Source: Sphingomonadaceae bacterium
Lineage (GTDB): Bacteria; Pseudomonadota; Alphaproteobacteria; Sphingomonadales; Sphingomonadaceae
Length of the DNA stretch: 8,553 nt
NCBI GenBank assembly: GCA_009923795.1
Contig: RFSU01000098.1
Coordinates: 1 to 8,553 of the forward strand
Reading direction: 5' to 3'
The translations under genes and the position numbers were made by a program. The notes under the pieces were generated by a model that was not told the DNA's origin, did no database searches, and worked only from the letters and a program-made list of their open reading frames with translations. Within the stretch, counting starts at the first letter, position 1. Each line of letters begins with the position of its first letter. This document shows, in pieces, positions 1 through 6,121 of this stretch.

Positions 1-1281
1 ATGGCTGTTATCATAAACTTCGATCCGCTGCGGCGGCTCGGCCAGATCAAACAACTCCGCCACTTCGCGAAGAAGCTTCGCTTGTGTGGTTGTTTCAGCA
101 AGCCGCCGATCCAGCGCCTCAACGGCATTGCGCACTGCCTGATCCACCAGCCGCTTCCGATCGCCCCGCTGCGGGCACTGGATATCCACCTTGCGGCCAA
201 TTTGTGAGCCAAGCGCCTCAGCAAGCAAGTCTGCATCGGGCAAGTCCCGATCCAGCAGGATTGTTCGCGCCGGGGGCACATCTTCATAAAATTGCGCCAA
301 AAAGCTGGAGAATATCTCCACCTCTTCCAAATCGGACGTGTGCGTTGGGAAGAAGGCGCGATGCCCCCAATTTTGTCCCCCGCGAATGAAAAAGGCCTGA
401 ACACCAACCTGACCCGACCGTGTCGCCAGCGCAAAAACATCGGCGTCCCCCACCCCTTCGGCATTAATGGCCTGGCTACCCTGAATGAAGGTCAGGGCTT
501 TGAGCCGATCCCGAAGGACGGCGGCTTGTTCAAAATCTAACGCTTCGGCCGCGCTCTCCATTTCGCGGGCGAGCTTGGCCTGCACATCAGTCGATTTACC
601 GCCAAGGAAGGCCTTGGCATCATCAACCAATTCCCCATAGGCCGCATCGTCAATGCGCCCGACGCACGGGGCAGAACAGCGTTTGATTTGATAGAGCAGG
701 CAGGGTCTGTCGCGATTGTTGAAAAAACTATCCGTGCAGGACCGCAGCAAAAACAGCTTTTGCAGCGCATTCAGCGTCATATTGACCGATCCGGCGCTGG
801 CAAAGGGGCCGTAATAATTGCCCTTCGCTCGGCGCGCGCCCCGATGCTTTTGAATACGGGGGAATTCATGGTCTGCGCGCAGCAGGATGAAGGGGAAGCT
901 TTTATCATCGCGCAAAAGGACGTTGTACGCAGGGCGATAGCGCTTGATCAGCTGCGCTTCGAGCAACAGCGCCTCTGCCTCGCTATTGGTCGTGACAATG
1001 GTCATGCTGCGCGTTTGCGCGACCATACGCCGCAGACGATTGGGCAGCCGATCCACTTGCGTATAATTGGTCACGCGGTTCTTGAGCGCTTTAGCCTTGC
1101 CAACATAGAGCACATCGCCCCGGGCATCATACATGCGATAGACGCCGGGCTTTATTGGCAGCGTTTTGACGACATTGCGGATCGCTGCGACCCCAGCCTC
1201 CAAATCCGGCTGGTCAGCCCCGCGCACCGCATAGGCGGCGCGCTCTTCATTAAAGCGATCGGGGGAGTCAGGCGTAGACAT
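1..1281 (-). CDS. uvrC: UvrABC system protein C (excinuclease subunit), C-terminal part cut by window edge
   Basis: UvrC makes the two incisions flanking a DNA lesion in nucleotide excision repair, acting with UvrA and UvrB in the cytoplasm. The minus frame is open for 427 codons from ATG at 1279-1281 to the window edge, with no stop. An N-terminal GIY-YIG nuclease shows GVY at residues 46-48 and YVGKAKALKNR at 59-69. A four-cysteine cluster follows (C182, C194, C202, C206, in CTDSFF...RPCLLYQIKRCSAPC), the type reported to bind a 4Fe-4S centre. A UVR (UvrB-contact) helix lies around 225-265 and includes LDFEQAAVLRDRL from 248. The RNase H-like nuclease begins with EVYDNSH at 421-427, whose D424 matches the first catalytic Asp (E. 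coli D399). The rest of that domain and the HhH repeats lie outside. Family length is about 600-650 residues. No strong Shine-Dalgarno is seen before the ATG (AGGTGG lies rather far upstream). The gene is divergent from the dehydrogenase at 1337. Confidence 0.96.
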   Translation of the reverse strand, partial: MSTPDSPDRFNEERAAYAVRGADQPDLEAGVAAIRNVVKTLPIKPGVYRMYDARGDVLYVGKAKALKNRVTNYTQVDRLPNRLRRMVAQTRSMTIVTTNSEAEALLLEAQLIKRYRPAYNVLLRDDKSFPFILLRADHEFPRIQKHRGARRAKGNYYGPFASAGSVNMTLNALQKLFLLRSCTDSFFNNRDRPCLLYQIKRCSAPCVGRIDDAAYGELVDDAKAFLGGKSTDVQAKLAREMESAAEALDFEQAAVLRDRLKALTFIQGSQAINAEGVGDADVFALATRSGQVGVQAFFIRGGQNWGHRAFFPTHTSDLEEVEIFSSFLAQFYEDVPPARTILLDRDLPDADLLAEALGSQIGRKVDIQCPQRGDRKRLVDQAVRNAVEALDRRLAETTTQAKLLREVAELFDLAEPPQRIEVYDNSH

Positions 1282-1336
1282 TAGGTAAGAACACGGCCAC
1301 CTAGCGTGATGAAAATCATAATCTGGGAGACGATAG

Positions 1337-2059
1337 ATGCAACTCGCTGGCAAGACCATATTATTGACGGGCGGGACCGATGGAATCGGTAAAGAAATGG
1401 CTGCGCAATTGCAGGGGCTTGGCGCCGACCTGATCCTAACAGGCCGAAATGCAATCCGGATTCAAGAGATGCAGTCGCGTGGATTTGAAGTGATTGCCGC
1501 CGATTTGTCTGTGCCGGCAGGTGTGGACGCTGTTCTTGCCGGGGTCGGTGGTCGCACGATCGATATTCTCATCAACAATGCAGGGGCCGGGAGCGATCAT
1601 GACTTTCGCGAAGGCGCGCCCGATCTGGGCGACAATGACCGCTGCATATTTTTGAACCTGAATGCGCCTGTCCACCTGATCACGCGGTTAATGCCTCAGC
1701 TTAAGGCACGGCCAGAGGCGATGATCGTCAATGTGACATCGGGCTTGGCAATTGCCCCGCGTGCTGGCGGCCCCATTTATTGCGCCACCAAGGCGGCCCT
1801 GCGCAGCTATACTCAAGCCATTCGTGCACAATTGGCCGGGACGTCCGTCCATATACTCGAGGCCTTGCCCCCAGTCGTCGAAACAAAACTGACAGCAGGC
1901 CGTGGCAGCCGCAAAATGGCCCCTGCTGAATGTGCCCGGCAAATCATCAGCGCGATGCAGCGCAATGCAACAGAGGCCAATGTTGGCATCGTGAAGCTGC
2001 TGCAATTGGTCAACAGCATCTCCCCCGCGCTCGCCCGGCGGATCATGCTGCGCTTCTGA
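1337..2059 (+). CDS. DltE-like short-chain dehydrogenase/reductase
   Basis: A 240-residue classical SDR oxidoreductase, expected to use NAD(P)H in the cytoplasm. The substrate is unknown. The Rossmann cofactor motif TGGTDGIG spans residues 11-18, NNAG 80-83, and the catalytic set is S135 (in NVTSG), Y148 and K152 (YCATK), with N107 or N109 as the likely fourth residue. The stretch from SGLAIAP through YCATKAALRSYTQAIRAQL to EALPPVVET resembles the DltE branch (COG3967). DltE is named after the D-alanylation operon of Gram-positive bacteria. No dlt genes are seen here and a Gram-negative host would lack teichoic acid, so the name should not be read as function. The start is supported by GGGAGA at 1324-1329, seven bases before the ATG. 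The gene stands alone between divergent uvrC and the convergent F0 operon and ends at a strong hairpin. The C-terminal ISPALARRIM helix is also seen in relatives. Confidence 0.9.
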   Translation: MQLAGKTILLTGGTDGIGKEMAAQLQGLGADLILTGRNAIRIQEMQSRGFEVIAADLSVPAGVDAVLAGVGGRTIDILINNAGAGSDHDFREGAPDLGDNDRCIFLNLNAPVHLITRLMPQLKARPEAMIVNVTSGLAIAPRAGGPIYCATKAALRSYTQAIRAQLAGTSVHILEALPPVVETKLTAGRGSRKMAPAECARQIISAMQRNATEANVGIVKLLQLVNSISPALARRIMLRF

Positions 2060-2062
2060 TAG

Positions 2063-2101
2063 AAAAACCGGGCCGGAGCATGGCCCCGACCCGGCTTTTT
2101 T
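2063..2101. terminator. Bidirectional intrinsic terminator between the SDR gene and atpF
   Basis: A hairpin pairs 2068-2072 (CCGGG) with 2090-2094 (CCCGG), 2074-2076 (CGG) with 2086-2088 (CCG), and 2078-2079 (GC) with 2083-2084 (GC). The loop is ATG, and two single mismatches (C/A and A/C) interrupt the stem. It is preceded by A5 (2063-2067) and followed by T6 (2096-2101), so a U-tract forms in transcripts from either strand. It begins four bases after the dehydrogenase stop and ends 18 bases before the atpF stop, as expected for a shared terminator of convergent units. Confidence 0.85.
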
Positions 2102-2119
2102 AAACTCTAGAAAAAGGGC

Positions 2120-2662
2120 TTAGTTCAGCGTCGAGATCGTCTGATCGATCAGCGGCTTATCCGCCTTGCTGTCATGACCCTTGGCAATCAACTGCGCAGC
2201 AGCCGCAGCGGCAGCGGATGCTGCCTTCGCCCGCACATCGGCGATAGCGGCACGTTCGGCAGCTGCGATCTTTTCTTCGGCCGTCTTTGTCCGGCGGGCA
2301 ACCAGAGCGGTGGCATCCGCCTTTGCCTTGGCGACGATCTGCTTGGCTTCCTCAGCAGCTGCCGCCTTCATGGCTTCTGCGTCCTTGGCCGCTTCTTTGG
2401 CTTGCTTTTGATAGTCGGCCTTCAGCGCCTCTGCGTCCTTGCGGAGATTTTCAGCGGCTTCCAGATTTTCCCGAATGCCAGCGATCTTCTGATCAAGGGC
2501 CGCGCCAATCATTGCGGGAACGCGCTTCCAAATGGCAAGCGCGATCACAATGATCATGGCGAGTGCAACCCACATGGTTGCATCCATACCCAGAGCAGCA
2601 GGAGCAGCGTGCTCCACAGCTGCGCCAGCGGCTTCGGTTGTTGCGTGGGTGTCTTCAGCCAT
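2120..2662 (-). CDS. atpF: F0F1 ATP synthase subunit b
   Basis: Subunit b is half of the peripheral stalk that holds the F1 head still against the rotating c-ring. The 180-residue protein has an Ala/Glu/His-rich N-terminus (1-28), one membrane segment around 29-47 (TMWVALAMIIVIALAIWK), then a long charged, alanine-rich coiled coil (about 55-160) and a short tail (ISTLN). Without other subunits such a protein is hard to tell from b', but it comes last in the operon and is longer than its upstream neighbour, which fits b. Its ATG lies inside the end of the preceding gene: the 8-base overlap (2655-2662, reading ATGGCTGA) suggests translational coupling and a 1:1 ratio. It is the last gene of the F0 operon. 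No delta-subunit gene (atpH) or other F1 gene follows; transcription meets the convergent terminator instead. Confidence 0.93.
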   Translation of the reverse strand: MAEDTHATTEAAGAAVEHAAPAALGMDATMWVALAMIIVIALAIWKRVPAMIGAALDQKIAGIRENLEAAENLRKDAEALKADYQKQAKEAAKDAEAMKAAAAEEAKQIVAKAKADATALVARRTKTAEEKIAAAERAAIADVRAKAASAAAAAAAQLIAKGHDSKADKPLIDQTISTLN

Positions 2663-3149
2663 TGGCCAATACCGTCTTCACTGCCTGTGCCGCCTGAGCT
2701 GGGGTCACCTTGATACCCGATACCTTGGCGACAATGTCTTGCGCGGCATCGGCGGCCACGCCGTCAATACCGGACAATGCCTTGGCGCGTGCCTTGGCAA
2801 TTACAGCTTCTGCGTCTGCCGTTTTCGCGGCGATTTCAGCGTCTGCCTTTGCAATCCGCGACACTGCGTCCTTTTGTGCCTTGGCCTTGGCTTTTTGAGC
2901 CTCTGCCTGAGCGGCCGCACGCGTCTGCGTCAGTTCGGCTTGCCATGCCCCTTCCAAATCGGATGCCTCGGCGCGCGCTTGTTCAGCGGCAGCAAGGTCA
3001 CCCGCGATCTTTGCATCGCGGGCGTCAACCGTGGCGTCCACTCTTGGCAGGATGCCCCGGCCGATCACGAAATAGATCAGGCCAAAGACAATCAACAGCC
3101 AGAAGAATTGGGACGCATAGGTCGCAAGGATCTGGGAAATCTGGGGCAT
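2655..3149 (-). CDS. atpF': F0F1 ATP synthase subunit b' (second stalk subunit)
   Basis: Subunit b' pairs with b to form a heterodimeric stalk, an arrangement known from photosynthetic bacteria and alphaproteobacteria (other bacteria use two copies of b). The protein is 164 residues: a short N-terminus MPQISQILATYASQ, one membrane helix about 14-32 (FFWLLIVFGLIYFVIGRG), then R29ILPRVDAT-like membrane-exit residues and an Ala-rich coiled coil to about residue 145. The start has an AAGGA about 12 bases upstream, a slightly long spacing. It lies 34 bases after the atpE stop and overlaps atpF by 8 bases. The sequence is also named atpG or atpX in some genomes. The long alanine-rich stretches, low in sequence complexity, produce large spurious open frames on the other strand. 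Confidence 0.92.
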   Translation of the reverse strand: MPQISQILATYASQFFWLLIVFGLIYFVIGRGILPRVDATVDARDAKIAGDLAAAEQARAEASDLEGAWQAELTQTRAAAQAEAQKAKAKAQKDAVSRIAKADAEIAAKTADAEAVIAKARAKALSGIDGVAADAAQDIVAKVSGIKVTPAQAAQAVKTVLANG

Positions 3150-3183
3150 GGCGAAAAGCCGTCCTTAGCTATTGGTCTGTTCG

Positions 3184-3411
3184 TTACGCGACGAAGATCA
3201 GGATCATCGCAACGACGAACGCGAGCAGGCCGAGAAGTTCAGCAGCGGCGAAGCCGATGAACAGACGACCCTGCTGGCCATCAGCGGCAGCCGGGTTGCG
3301 CAGCGCGCCCTGAAGGAAAGACCCGAAAACATTGCCCACGCCGCCTGCGGCGAGACCTGCACCAATTGCTGCAAGACCGGCACCGATCAACTTTGCTGCT
3401 TCTGCGTCCAT
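3184..3411 (-). CDS. atpE: F0F1 ATP synthase subunit c (proton-carrying ring)
   Basis: Subunit c forms the rotating membrane ring; each copy carries one proton on a carboxylate. The 75-residue protein is a two-helix hairpin. Helix 1 has the glycine-rich packing stretch GAGLAAIGAGLAAGGVG (about 10-26), the polar loop contains R38-N39-P40, and helix 2 carries the essential carboxylate E58 in GFAAAELLGLLAFV. Glu rather than Asp is usual outside the enteric bacteria. The residue after E58 is Leu, and the Gln plus Glu-Ser pattern of sodium-type rings is not seen, so proton coupling is inferred. Length is normal for the family. A strong Shine-Dalgarno (AAGGGAG, 3419-3425 on the opposite strand) sits seven bases before the ATG in an A/T-rich leader, fitting the need for many c copies per enzyme. 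Confidence 0.97.
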   Translation of the reverse strand: MDAEAAKLIGAGLAAIGAGLAAGGVGNVFGSFLQGALRNPAAADGQQGRLFIGFAAAELLGLLAFVVAMILIFVA

Positions 3412-3457
3412 GATAAAACTCCCTTAAATAAAACGATGGTTAGGTGGTGGTAAAAAC
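3412..3457 (-). promoter_or_regulatory. atpE translation initiation region
   Basis: This 46-base gap between atpB and atpE is unusually A/T-rich for the operon. Read on the minus strand it holds a T-rich stretch and TTTTATTTAAGGGAG just before the ATG. The AAGGGAG at 3419-3425 is the best ribosome binding site in the operon. In E. coli a U/A-rich leader before atpE is known to enhance translation so that subunit c is made in excess; this segment may do the same by analogy. No hairpin that would mask the site is obvious. Confidence 0.5.
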
Positions 3458-4243
3458 TCAGTGCAAGTTGACCGCGTCGTTAATGTAGAGCGAGGTCAGC
3501 AAGGCAAAGACATAGGCTTGGATCGCACATACCAGCAGTTCGAGCATGGTGATGCCAATCATCAGGATGAAGCTGGGCAGGCTGACAACCGGGGCAACCC
3601 AGGCGGCATCTGCATTCAAGCCGTTGATCACAAATCCGGCCAGCACCTTCATCAACACGTGACCAGCGGTCATGGCGACGAAGAGACGCAGCGCGAGGCT
3701 GAACGGGCGGATGAGGAACGAGAAGAGTTCAATGAACGGGATCAGCCACATCAGCCACCAAGGCGTGCCATGCGGCACGAACAGCGAAAAGAAGTGCAGC
3801 TTATGCTTCCACAGGCCGACAACCAGCACCGTGCCAAAGCTCAAGATCGCGAGAACCGCGGTCACCGTTAGATGGCTGGTCACTGTGAAGGCATGGACAC
3901 CCGGCACAATCCCAAAGGGCATCATACCCATGAAATTGGCGACGAGGATGAACATGAACAGCGAGAAGACGAGCGGAACGTACTTTTTGCCTTCCGGCCC
4001 GACGCTGGTGGAGACCATATCGTTGATGAAACCGTTCACGCCCTCAACCGCTGCCTGCCAGCGGCCGGGCACCATTTCTCGCTTCATGCCACCCAGCATG
4101 AACACCCAAATTGTCGCCATGACCAAGATCATGAACAGCGAGGAATTGGTGAACGAGATGTCATAACCAGCCAGATTGAGCGGCGCGATCGGCTCAATCA
4201 TGAACTGGTGCATCGGATCGATCTTGCCGCCTTCGGAAGCCAC
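3458..4243 (-). CDS. atpB: F0F1 ATP synthase subunit a
   Basis: Subunit a forms the two half-channels that feed protons to the c-ring in the inner membrane. I place the start at the GTG at 4241-4243, giving 261 residues (VASEGGKIDPMHQF...), because GGGGTTGGA lies just upstream and relatives tend to begin this way. A second GTG at 4265-4267 gives 269 residues and has a weaker upstream site; the ATG at 4211-4213 is a third choice. About five or six hydrophobic segments are visible. The essential arginine is R186 (R194 in the longer form) in SLALRLFVAMTAGH, equal to E. coli R210. A His follows at the E. coli E219 position, and Glu (in MLELLVCAIQ) at the H245 position, with Gln seven residues on matching Q252. 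This His/Glu swap is known from mitochondrial-type enzymes. Position 214 (Asn in E. coli) is Ala here. Confidence 0.94.
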   Translation of the reverse strand: MASEGGKIDPMHQFMIEPIAPLNLAGYDISFTNSSLFMILVMATIWVFMLGGMKREMVPGRWQAAVEGVNGFINDMVSTSVGPEGKKYVPLVFSLFMFILVANFMGMMPFGIVPGVHAFTVTSHLTVTAVLAILSFGTVLVVGLWKHKLHFFSLFVPHGTPWWLMWLIPFIELFSFLIRPFSLALRLFVAMTAGHVLMKVLAGFVINGLNADAAWVAPVVSLPSFILMIGITMLELLVCAIQAYVFALLTSLYINDAVNLH

Positions 4244-4272
4244 GTAATTCCAACCCCGTTTATGCACACAAA

Positions 4273-4294
4273 GCGCCCGGACTATTCCGGACGC
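4273..4294. other. Hairpin over the atpI stop codon
   Basis: An inverted repeat pairs 4277-4281 (CCGGA) with 4286-4290 (TCCGG) around a CTAT loop. After one C/A mismatch, 4273-4275 (GCG) pairs with 4292-4294 (CGC). The loop contains most of the atpI stop codon. There is no clear U-tract on the transcript side, so this is not a standard terminator. It may be an mRNA processing or stabilising element between atpI and atpB, or chance in GC-rich DNA. Confidence 0.35.
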
Positions 4295-4602
4295 TCGTTT
4301 GAAATCCTGATGATATTCCTAAACGCCACCACGATCCCAAGGAACATGGCAATGAGTAGGATCCAAGGAGCTGTGCCGAACAACCGGTCCAAAAACCAGC
4401 CGAGCAACGCACCACCCGCAGGGCCGGCAATCAATTCGGTGAGAACCCGGTTCCCCTGCCGCATTCCTTTGGCAGGTGCCTGATCCTTCTTTCCCGAACG
4501 GATTTTTTCAGCTTGTCGAACCTGTTTCAGCTGCATGTCTAACGAATCGAGCCGAGGGTCTGACGCACCTTTTCCGTCCTGCGCGGGATCTTTCTGAACC
4601 AT
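4282..4602 (-). CDS. atpI: AtpI, F0 operon assembly/accessory membrane protein
   Basis: The first gene of the F0 operon. AtpI is a small inner-membrane protein thought to help c-ring assembly or, in some bacteria, to handle magnesium; the role is not settled. I choose ATG at 4600-4602 (106 residues, MVQKDPAQDG...) because GGAAGGA lies nine bases upstream. Longer forms from ATG 4618-4620 or TTG 4648-4650 would run through that ribosome site. Residues 1-50 are charged and probably cytoplasmic. Two membrane helices follow at about 53-72 (including ELIAGPAGGALLGWFLDRLFG) and 78-96 (APWILLIAMFLGIVVAF). The GWFLDR...GT.PW pattern is typical of the ATPase_gene1/AtpZ family. The stop is 38 bases before the likely atpB start. 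This gene order is usual in alphaproteobacteria. Confidence 0.88.
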   Translation of the reverse strand: MVQKDPAQDGKGASDPRLDSLDMQLKQVRQAEKIRSGKKDQAPAKGMRQGNRVLTELIAGPAGGALLGWFLDRLFGTAPWILLIAMFLGIVVAFRNIIRISNERPE

Positions 4603-4943
4603 GTCGATTCGTCCTTCCATCAGAAAGCAAAACCGCCATGGAACGGACAAACCCCGCCAAGGCGCGCTCCCCTTAGGAAGCGGTGCGGATCAAGTCAACC
4701 GACATTGGGTGCTGAGCCAACTTACCCACCGCTCATATCCATAAAGTTGTTGTTATTTTTTCGGTCGCCCAGCAACCATATCTGGGGAATTGCTTTAGGG
4801 TGCAAAAGCACAACTCGTTTGCGCCTGCCCCGCACTTCAGGAATGAGACGCATTCTGGTCTTATGCCAGAGTTGCACAGCTTAGCCTATTTGTGGTCGGC
4901 AAAACGGCAAAGCTTTGGTAGAGCAGTTGATAGGGGCCAGTTT
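4603..4943. other. Divergent intergenic region between the F0 operon and the transporter gene
   Basis: This 341-base stretch has no convincing gene. It should hold the promoters of both the F0 operon (minus) and the TauE/SafE-type gene (plus). It is locally A/T-rich around 4736-4765. Visible elements are a possible minus-strand promoter (4670-4698), a short inverted repeat TGCTTT/AAAGCA (4791-4796 and 4805-4810), and the first copy of a 13-base direct repeat (4861-4873) whose second copy covers the transporter start. The plus-strand open frame from GTG 4800 to 4943 has no clear membrane or domain signature and is probably not translated. I could not identify a confident plus-strand promoter. 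Confidence 0.6.
4670..4698 (-). promoter_or_regulatory. Candidate promoter of the F0 operon
   Basis: On the minus strand TTGACT (4693-4698) matches the -35 consensus well. After a 17-base spacer, TAAGGG (4670-4675) sits where a -10 would be but matches poorly. It would place the transcript start about 60 bases before the chosen atpI ATG. The position and spacing fit, but the weak -10 keeps this tentative. Confidence 0.3.
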
Positions 4944-4954
4944 ATGCCAGAGTT
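4861..4954 (+). repeat. 13-base direct repeat TTATGCCAGAGTT, two copies
   Basis: The sequence TTATGCCAGAGTT occurs at 4861-4873 and again at 4942-4954, exactly 81 bases (27 codons) apart. Both copies contain ATG CCA GAG TT in the same reading frame and would encode MPEL or its start. Only the second copy is preceded by a well-placed ribosome site (AGGGG at 4932-4936). The repeat may reflect a local duplication of the start region, since diverged, or a pair of regulator sites. Confidence 0.6.
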
Positions 4955-5720
4955 AACAATGGACCATCTTCAGGCCATTCTTCCCTTCATTGCCGTGGGC
5001 TTTTTTGCCCAACTCATCGACGGCGCACTCGGCATGGCTTTTGGCGTGATTACCAACACGATGTTGGTAAGCGTGATGGGTGTTCCGCCTGCGCGGGCAT
5101 CAGCCAGTGTGCATCTTGTGGAGACATTCACCACGGCGGCCTCCGCCATCAGCCACATTCTGCATCGCAATGTGAACTGGACGCTGTTTGCCCGACTGGT
5201 CATTCCCGGCATGATTGGCGGTGTGACGGGAGCCTATCTGCTTGCCAATATTGATGCCAAGGCAGCGCGCCCCTTTGTCATGACCTATCTTGCGCTCATC
5301 GGCGTTTACCTGCTGTGGCGCGCTTGGCGCATGAGCCATAATCACCAGCACAAACCCGCAAAAATCGTCGAACCCCTAGGTCTTGTCGGTGGGTTTCTGG
5401 ATGCGGCAGGCGGCGGCGGCTGGGGCCCGGTCGTTACATCCAATTTGCTGGTGCAGGGCACCGAACCGCGTCAGACAATTGGCACCGTCAACACGGCTGA
5501 ATTCTGCCTGACAACGGTTATCTCGCTGACCTTCATTCTGACGATCGGGCTGGAAGCCTTTACCGTGGCCGCAATTGGCCTGATCATCGGCGGGCTTATG
5601 GCCGCACCGCTGGGTGCTGTCCTTGCAAAGCGCATTGCGGCAAAGCGGCTCTTATTTCTGGTCGGCACTGTGTTAACGATCACCAGCGCCTTTAGCCTTT
5701 ATCGATCTTTGATCGGCTAA
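4944..5720 (+). CDS. TauE/SafE (TSUP) family membrane transporter
   Basis: A putative anion exporter of the TSUP family; members are linked to sulfite, sulfonate or other organosulfur export, but substrate cannot be told from sequence. I choose ATG 4944 (258 residues) because AGGGG lies seven bases upstream and the hydrophobic core starts soon after; the frame also opens at GTG 4800, but the added 48 residues look non-coding. The protein is a string of hydrophobic segments, probably seven or eight helices. Two half-repeats carry the family signatures: FFAQLIDGALGMAFG (about 20-34) in the first and GGFLDAAGGGGWGPVVTSNL (149-168) in the second. A His-rich loop (SHNHQH, about 131-136) separates the halves. 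No cysteine or sulfur metabolism gene is adjacent, so context gives no substrate. The gene is divergent from atpI and convergent with ydbL, whose stop lies 11 bases away. Confidence 0.9.
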   Translation: MPELTMDHLQAILPFIAVGFFAQLIDGALGMAFGVITNTMLVSVMGVPPARASASVHLVETFTTAASAISHILHRNVNWTLFARLVIPGMIGGVTGAYLLANIDAKAARPFVMTYLALIGVYLLWRAWRMSHNHQHKPAKIVEPLGLVGGFLDAAGGGGWGPVVTSNLLVQGTEPRQTIGTVNTAEFCLTTVISLTFILTIGLEAFTVAAIGLIIGGLMAAPLGAVLAKRIAAKRLLFLVGTVLTITSAFSLYRSLIG

Positions 5721-5731
5721 ACCCCCAATCC

Positions 5732-5759
5732 TCAATTCCCGCAATAAGCAGGGAGTTGA
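5732..5759. terminator. Stem-loop at the convergent ends of the transporter and ydbL
   Basis: TCAATTCCC (5732-5740) can pair with GGGAGTTGA (5751-5759), nine pairs including one G-T wobble, around a 10-base loop. It overlaps the last codons and stop of ydbL and starts 12 bases after the transporter stop. No U-tract follows on either strand, so it is a weak terminator candidate or a 3' end stabilising structure. Confidence 0.35.
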
Positions 5760-6121
5760 ATTGGGTCTGGCCCCTTTGTGCGCCAGACACCATCGGGGAG
5801 GAGATAGGCCCTGCCCTGCGGCACGCGGGACTTGAGCGTTTCACACCCAACGGTTGCCGCCACATCCTTCACGGTCACGCCGCGCTGCATCGCCAAATCG
5901 GTATAGGCGGCGCGCCGCTTTATGTTAATGGCGTCGACTTCATTCCTGAGCGCGTCAGACGGCCCCTGAGGAAACCCCAAATAACCATCGGCTTGCTCCC
6001 CCACGCGGCCATCGGACAGCGCGCTGGACACAGCGCTCGTCTGCGCTGCGGCAAAATTGGCGGCGGATGGCACCAGCACGGCCAGCCCCAGAAGCATCAA
6101 GATAGACTTTGAACGGCTCAT
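5732..6121 (-). CDS. ydbL: YdbL family (DUF1318) periplasmic protein
   Basis: A 129-residue exported protein. Residues 1-26 are a Sec-type signal peptide (RSK, then LMLLGLAVLVPSAANFAAA, cut near AAA-Q). The mature part has the DUF1318 pattern: GRVGEQADGYLGF (38-50), then EVDAINIKRRAAYTDLAMQRGV (61-82) and VKDVAATVG (84-92). In E. coli, YdbL is encoded with YdbH and YnbE and is proposed to modulate how those two assemble into a lipid-transport bridge. The same order here supports the assignment. Two cysteines, C93 and C127, in a periplasmic protein could form a disulfide (inference). The ATG overlaps the ynbE stop by four bases (ATGA), pointing to coupled translation. The last codons lie in a stem-loop. 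The gene symbol is used by homology. Confidence 0.85.
   Translation of the reverse strand: MSRSKSILMLLGLAVLVPSAANFAAAQTSAVSSALSDGRVGEQADGYLGFPQGPSDALRNEVDAINIKRRAAYTDLAMQRGVTVKDVAATVGCETLKSRVPQGRAYLLPDGVWRTKGPDPIQLPAYCGN

Noticed and set aside
688..1284. Long plus-strand open frame opposite uvrC
   Set aside because: It is the exact antisense of the uvrC frame, which carries all domain motifs; the plus-strand protein has no recognisable features.
1317..1322. CATAAT as a -10 box for the SDR gene
   Set aside because: Transcription would start about at 1329, removing the GGGAGA ribosome site from the mRNA, and no -35 match lies at the right distance.
2532..3313. Large plus-strand open frames opposite atpF, atpF' and atpE
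   Set aside because: They arise from the alanine- and lysine-rich codon composition of the b-type coiled coils; their Cys/Gly/Arg-rich translations do not resemble proteins, and the minus strand is clearly coding.
3461..4483. Plus-strand open frames of 136, 164 and 203 residues opposite atpB and atpI
   Set aside because: Antisense shadows of conserved membrane proteins; rich in His, Arg and Gln without a coherent domain.
4750..4782. TTGTTA and CATATC as a plus-strand promoter for the transporter
   Set aside because: The spacer is 21 bases, too long for a usual sigma-70 type promoter.
4800..4943. 48-residue N-terminal extension of the TauE/SafE protein from GTG 4800
   Set aside because: There is no good ribosome site at GTG 4800, the residues look non-coding, and the ATG at 4944 has AGGGG at the right distance. 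Kept only as an alternative because of the in-frame repeat.
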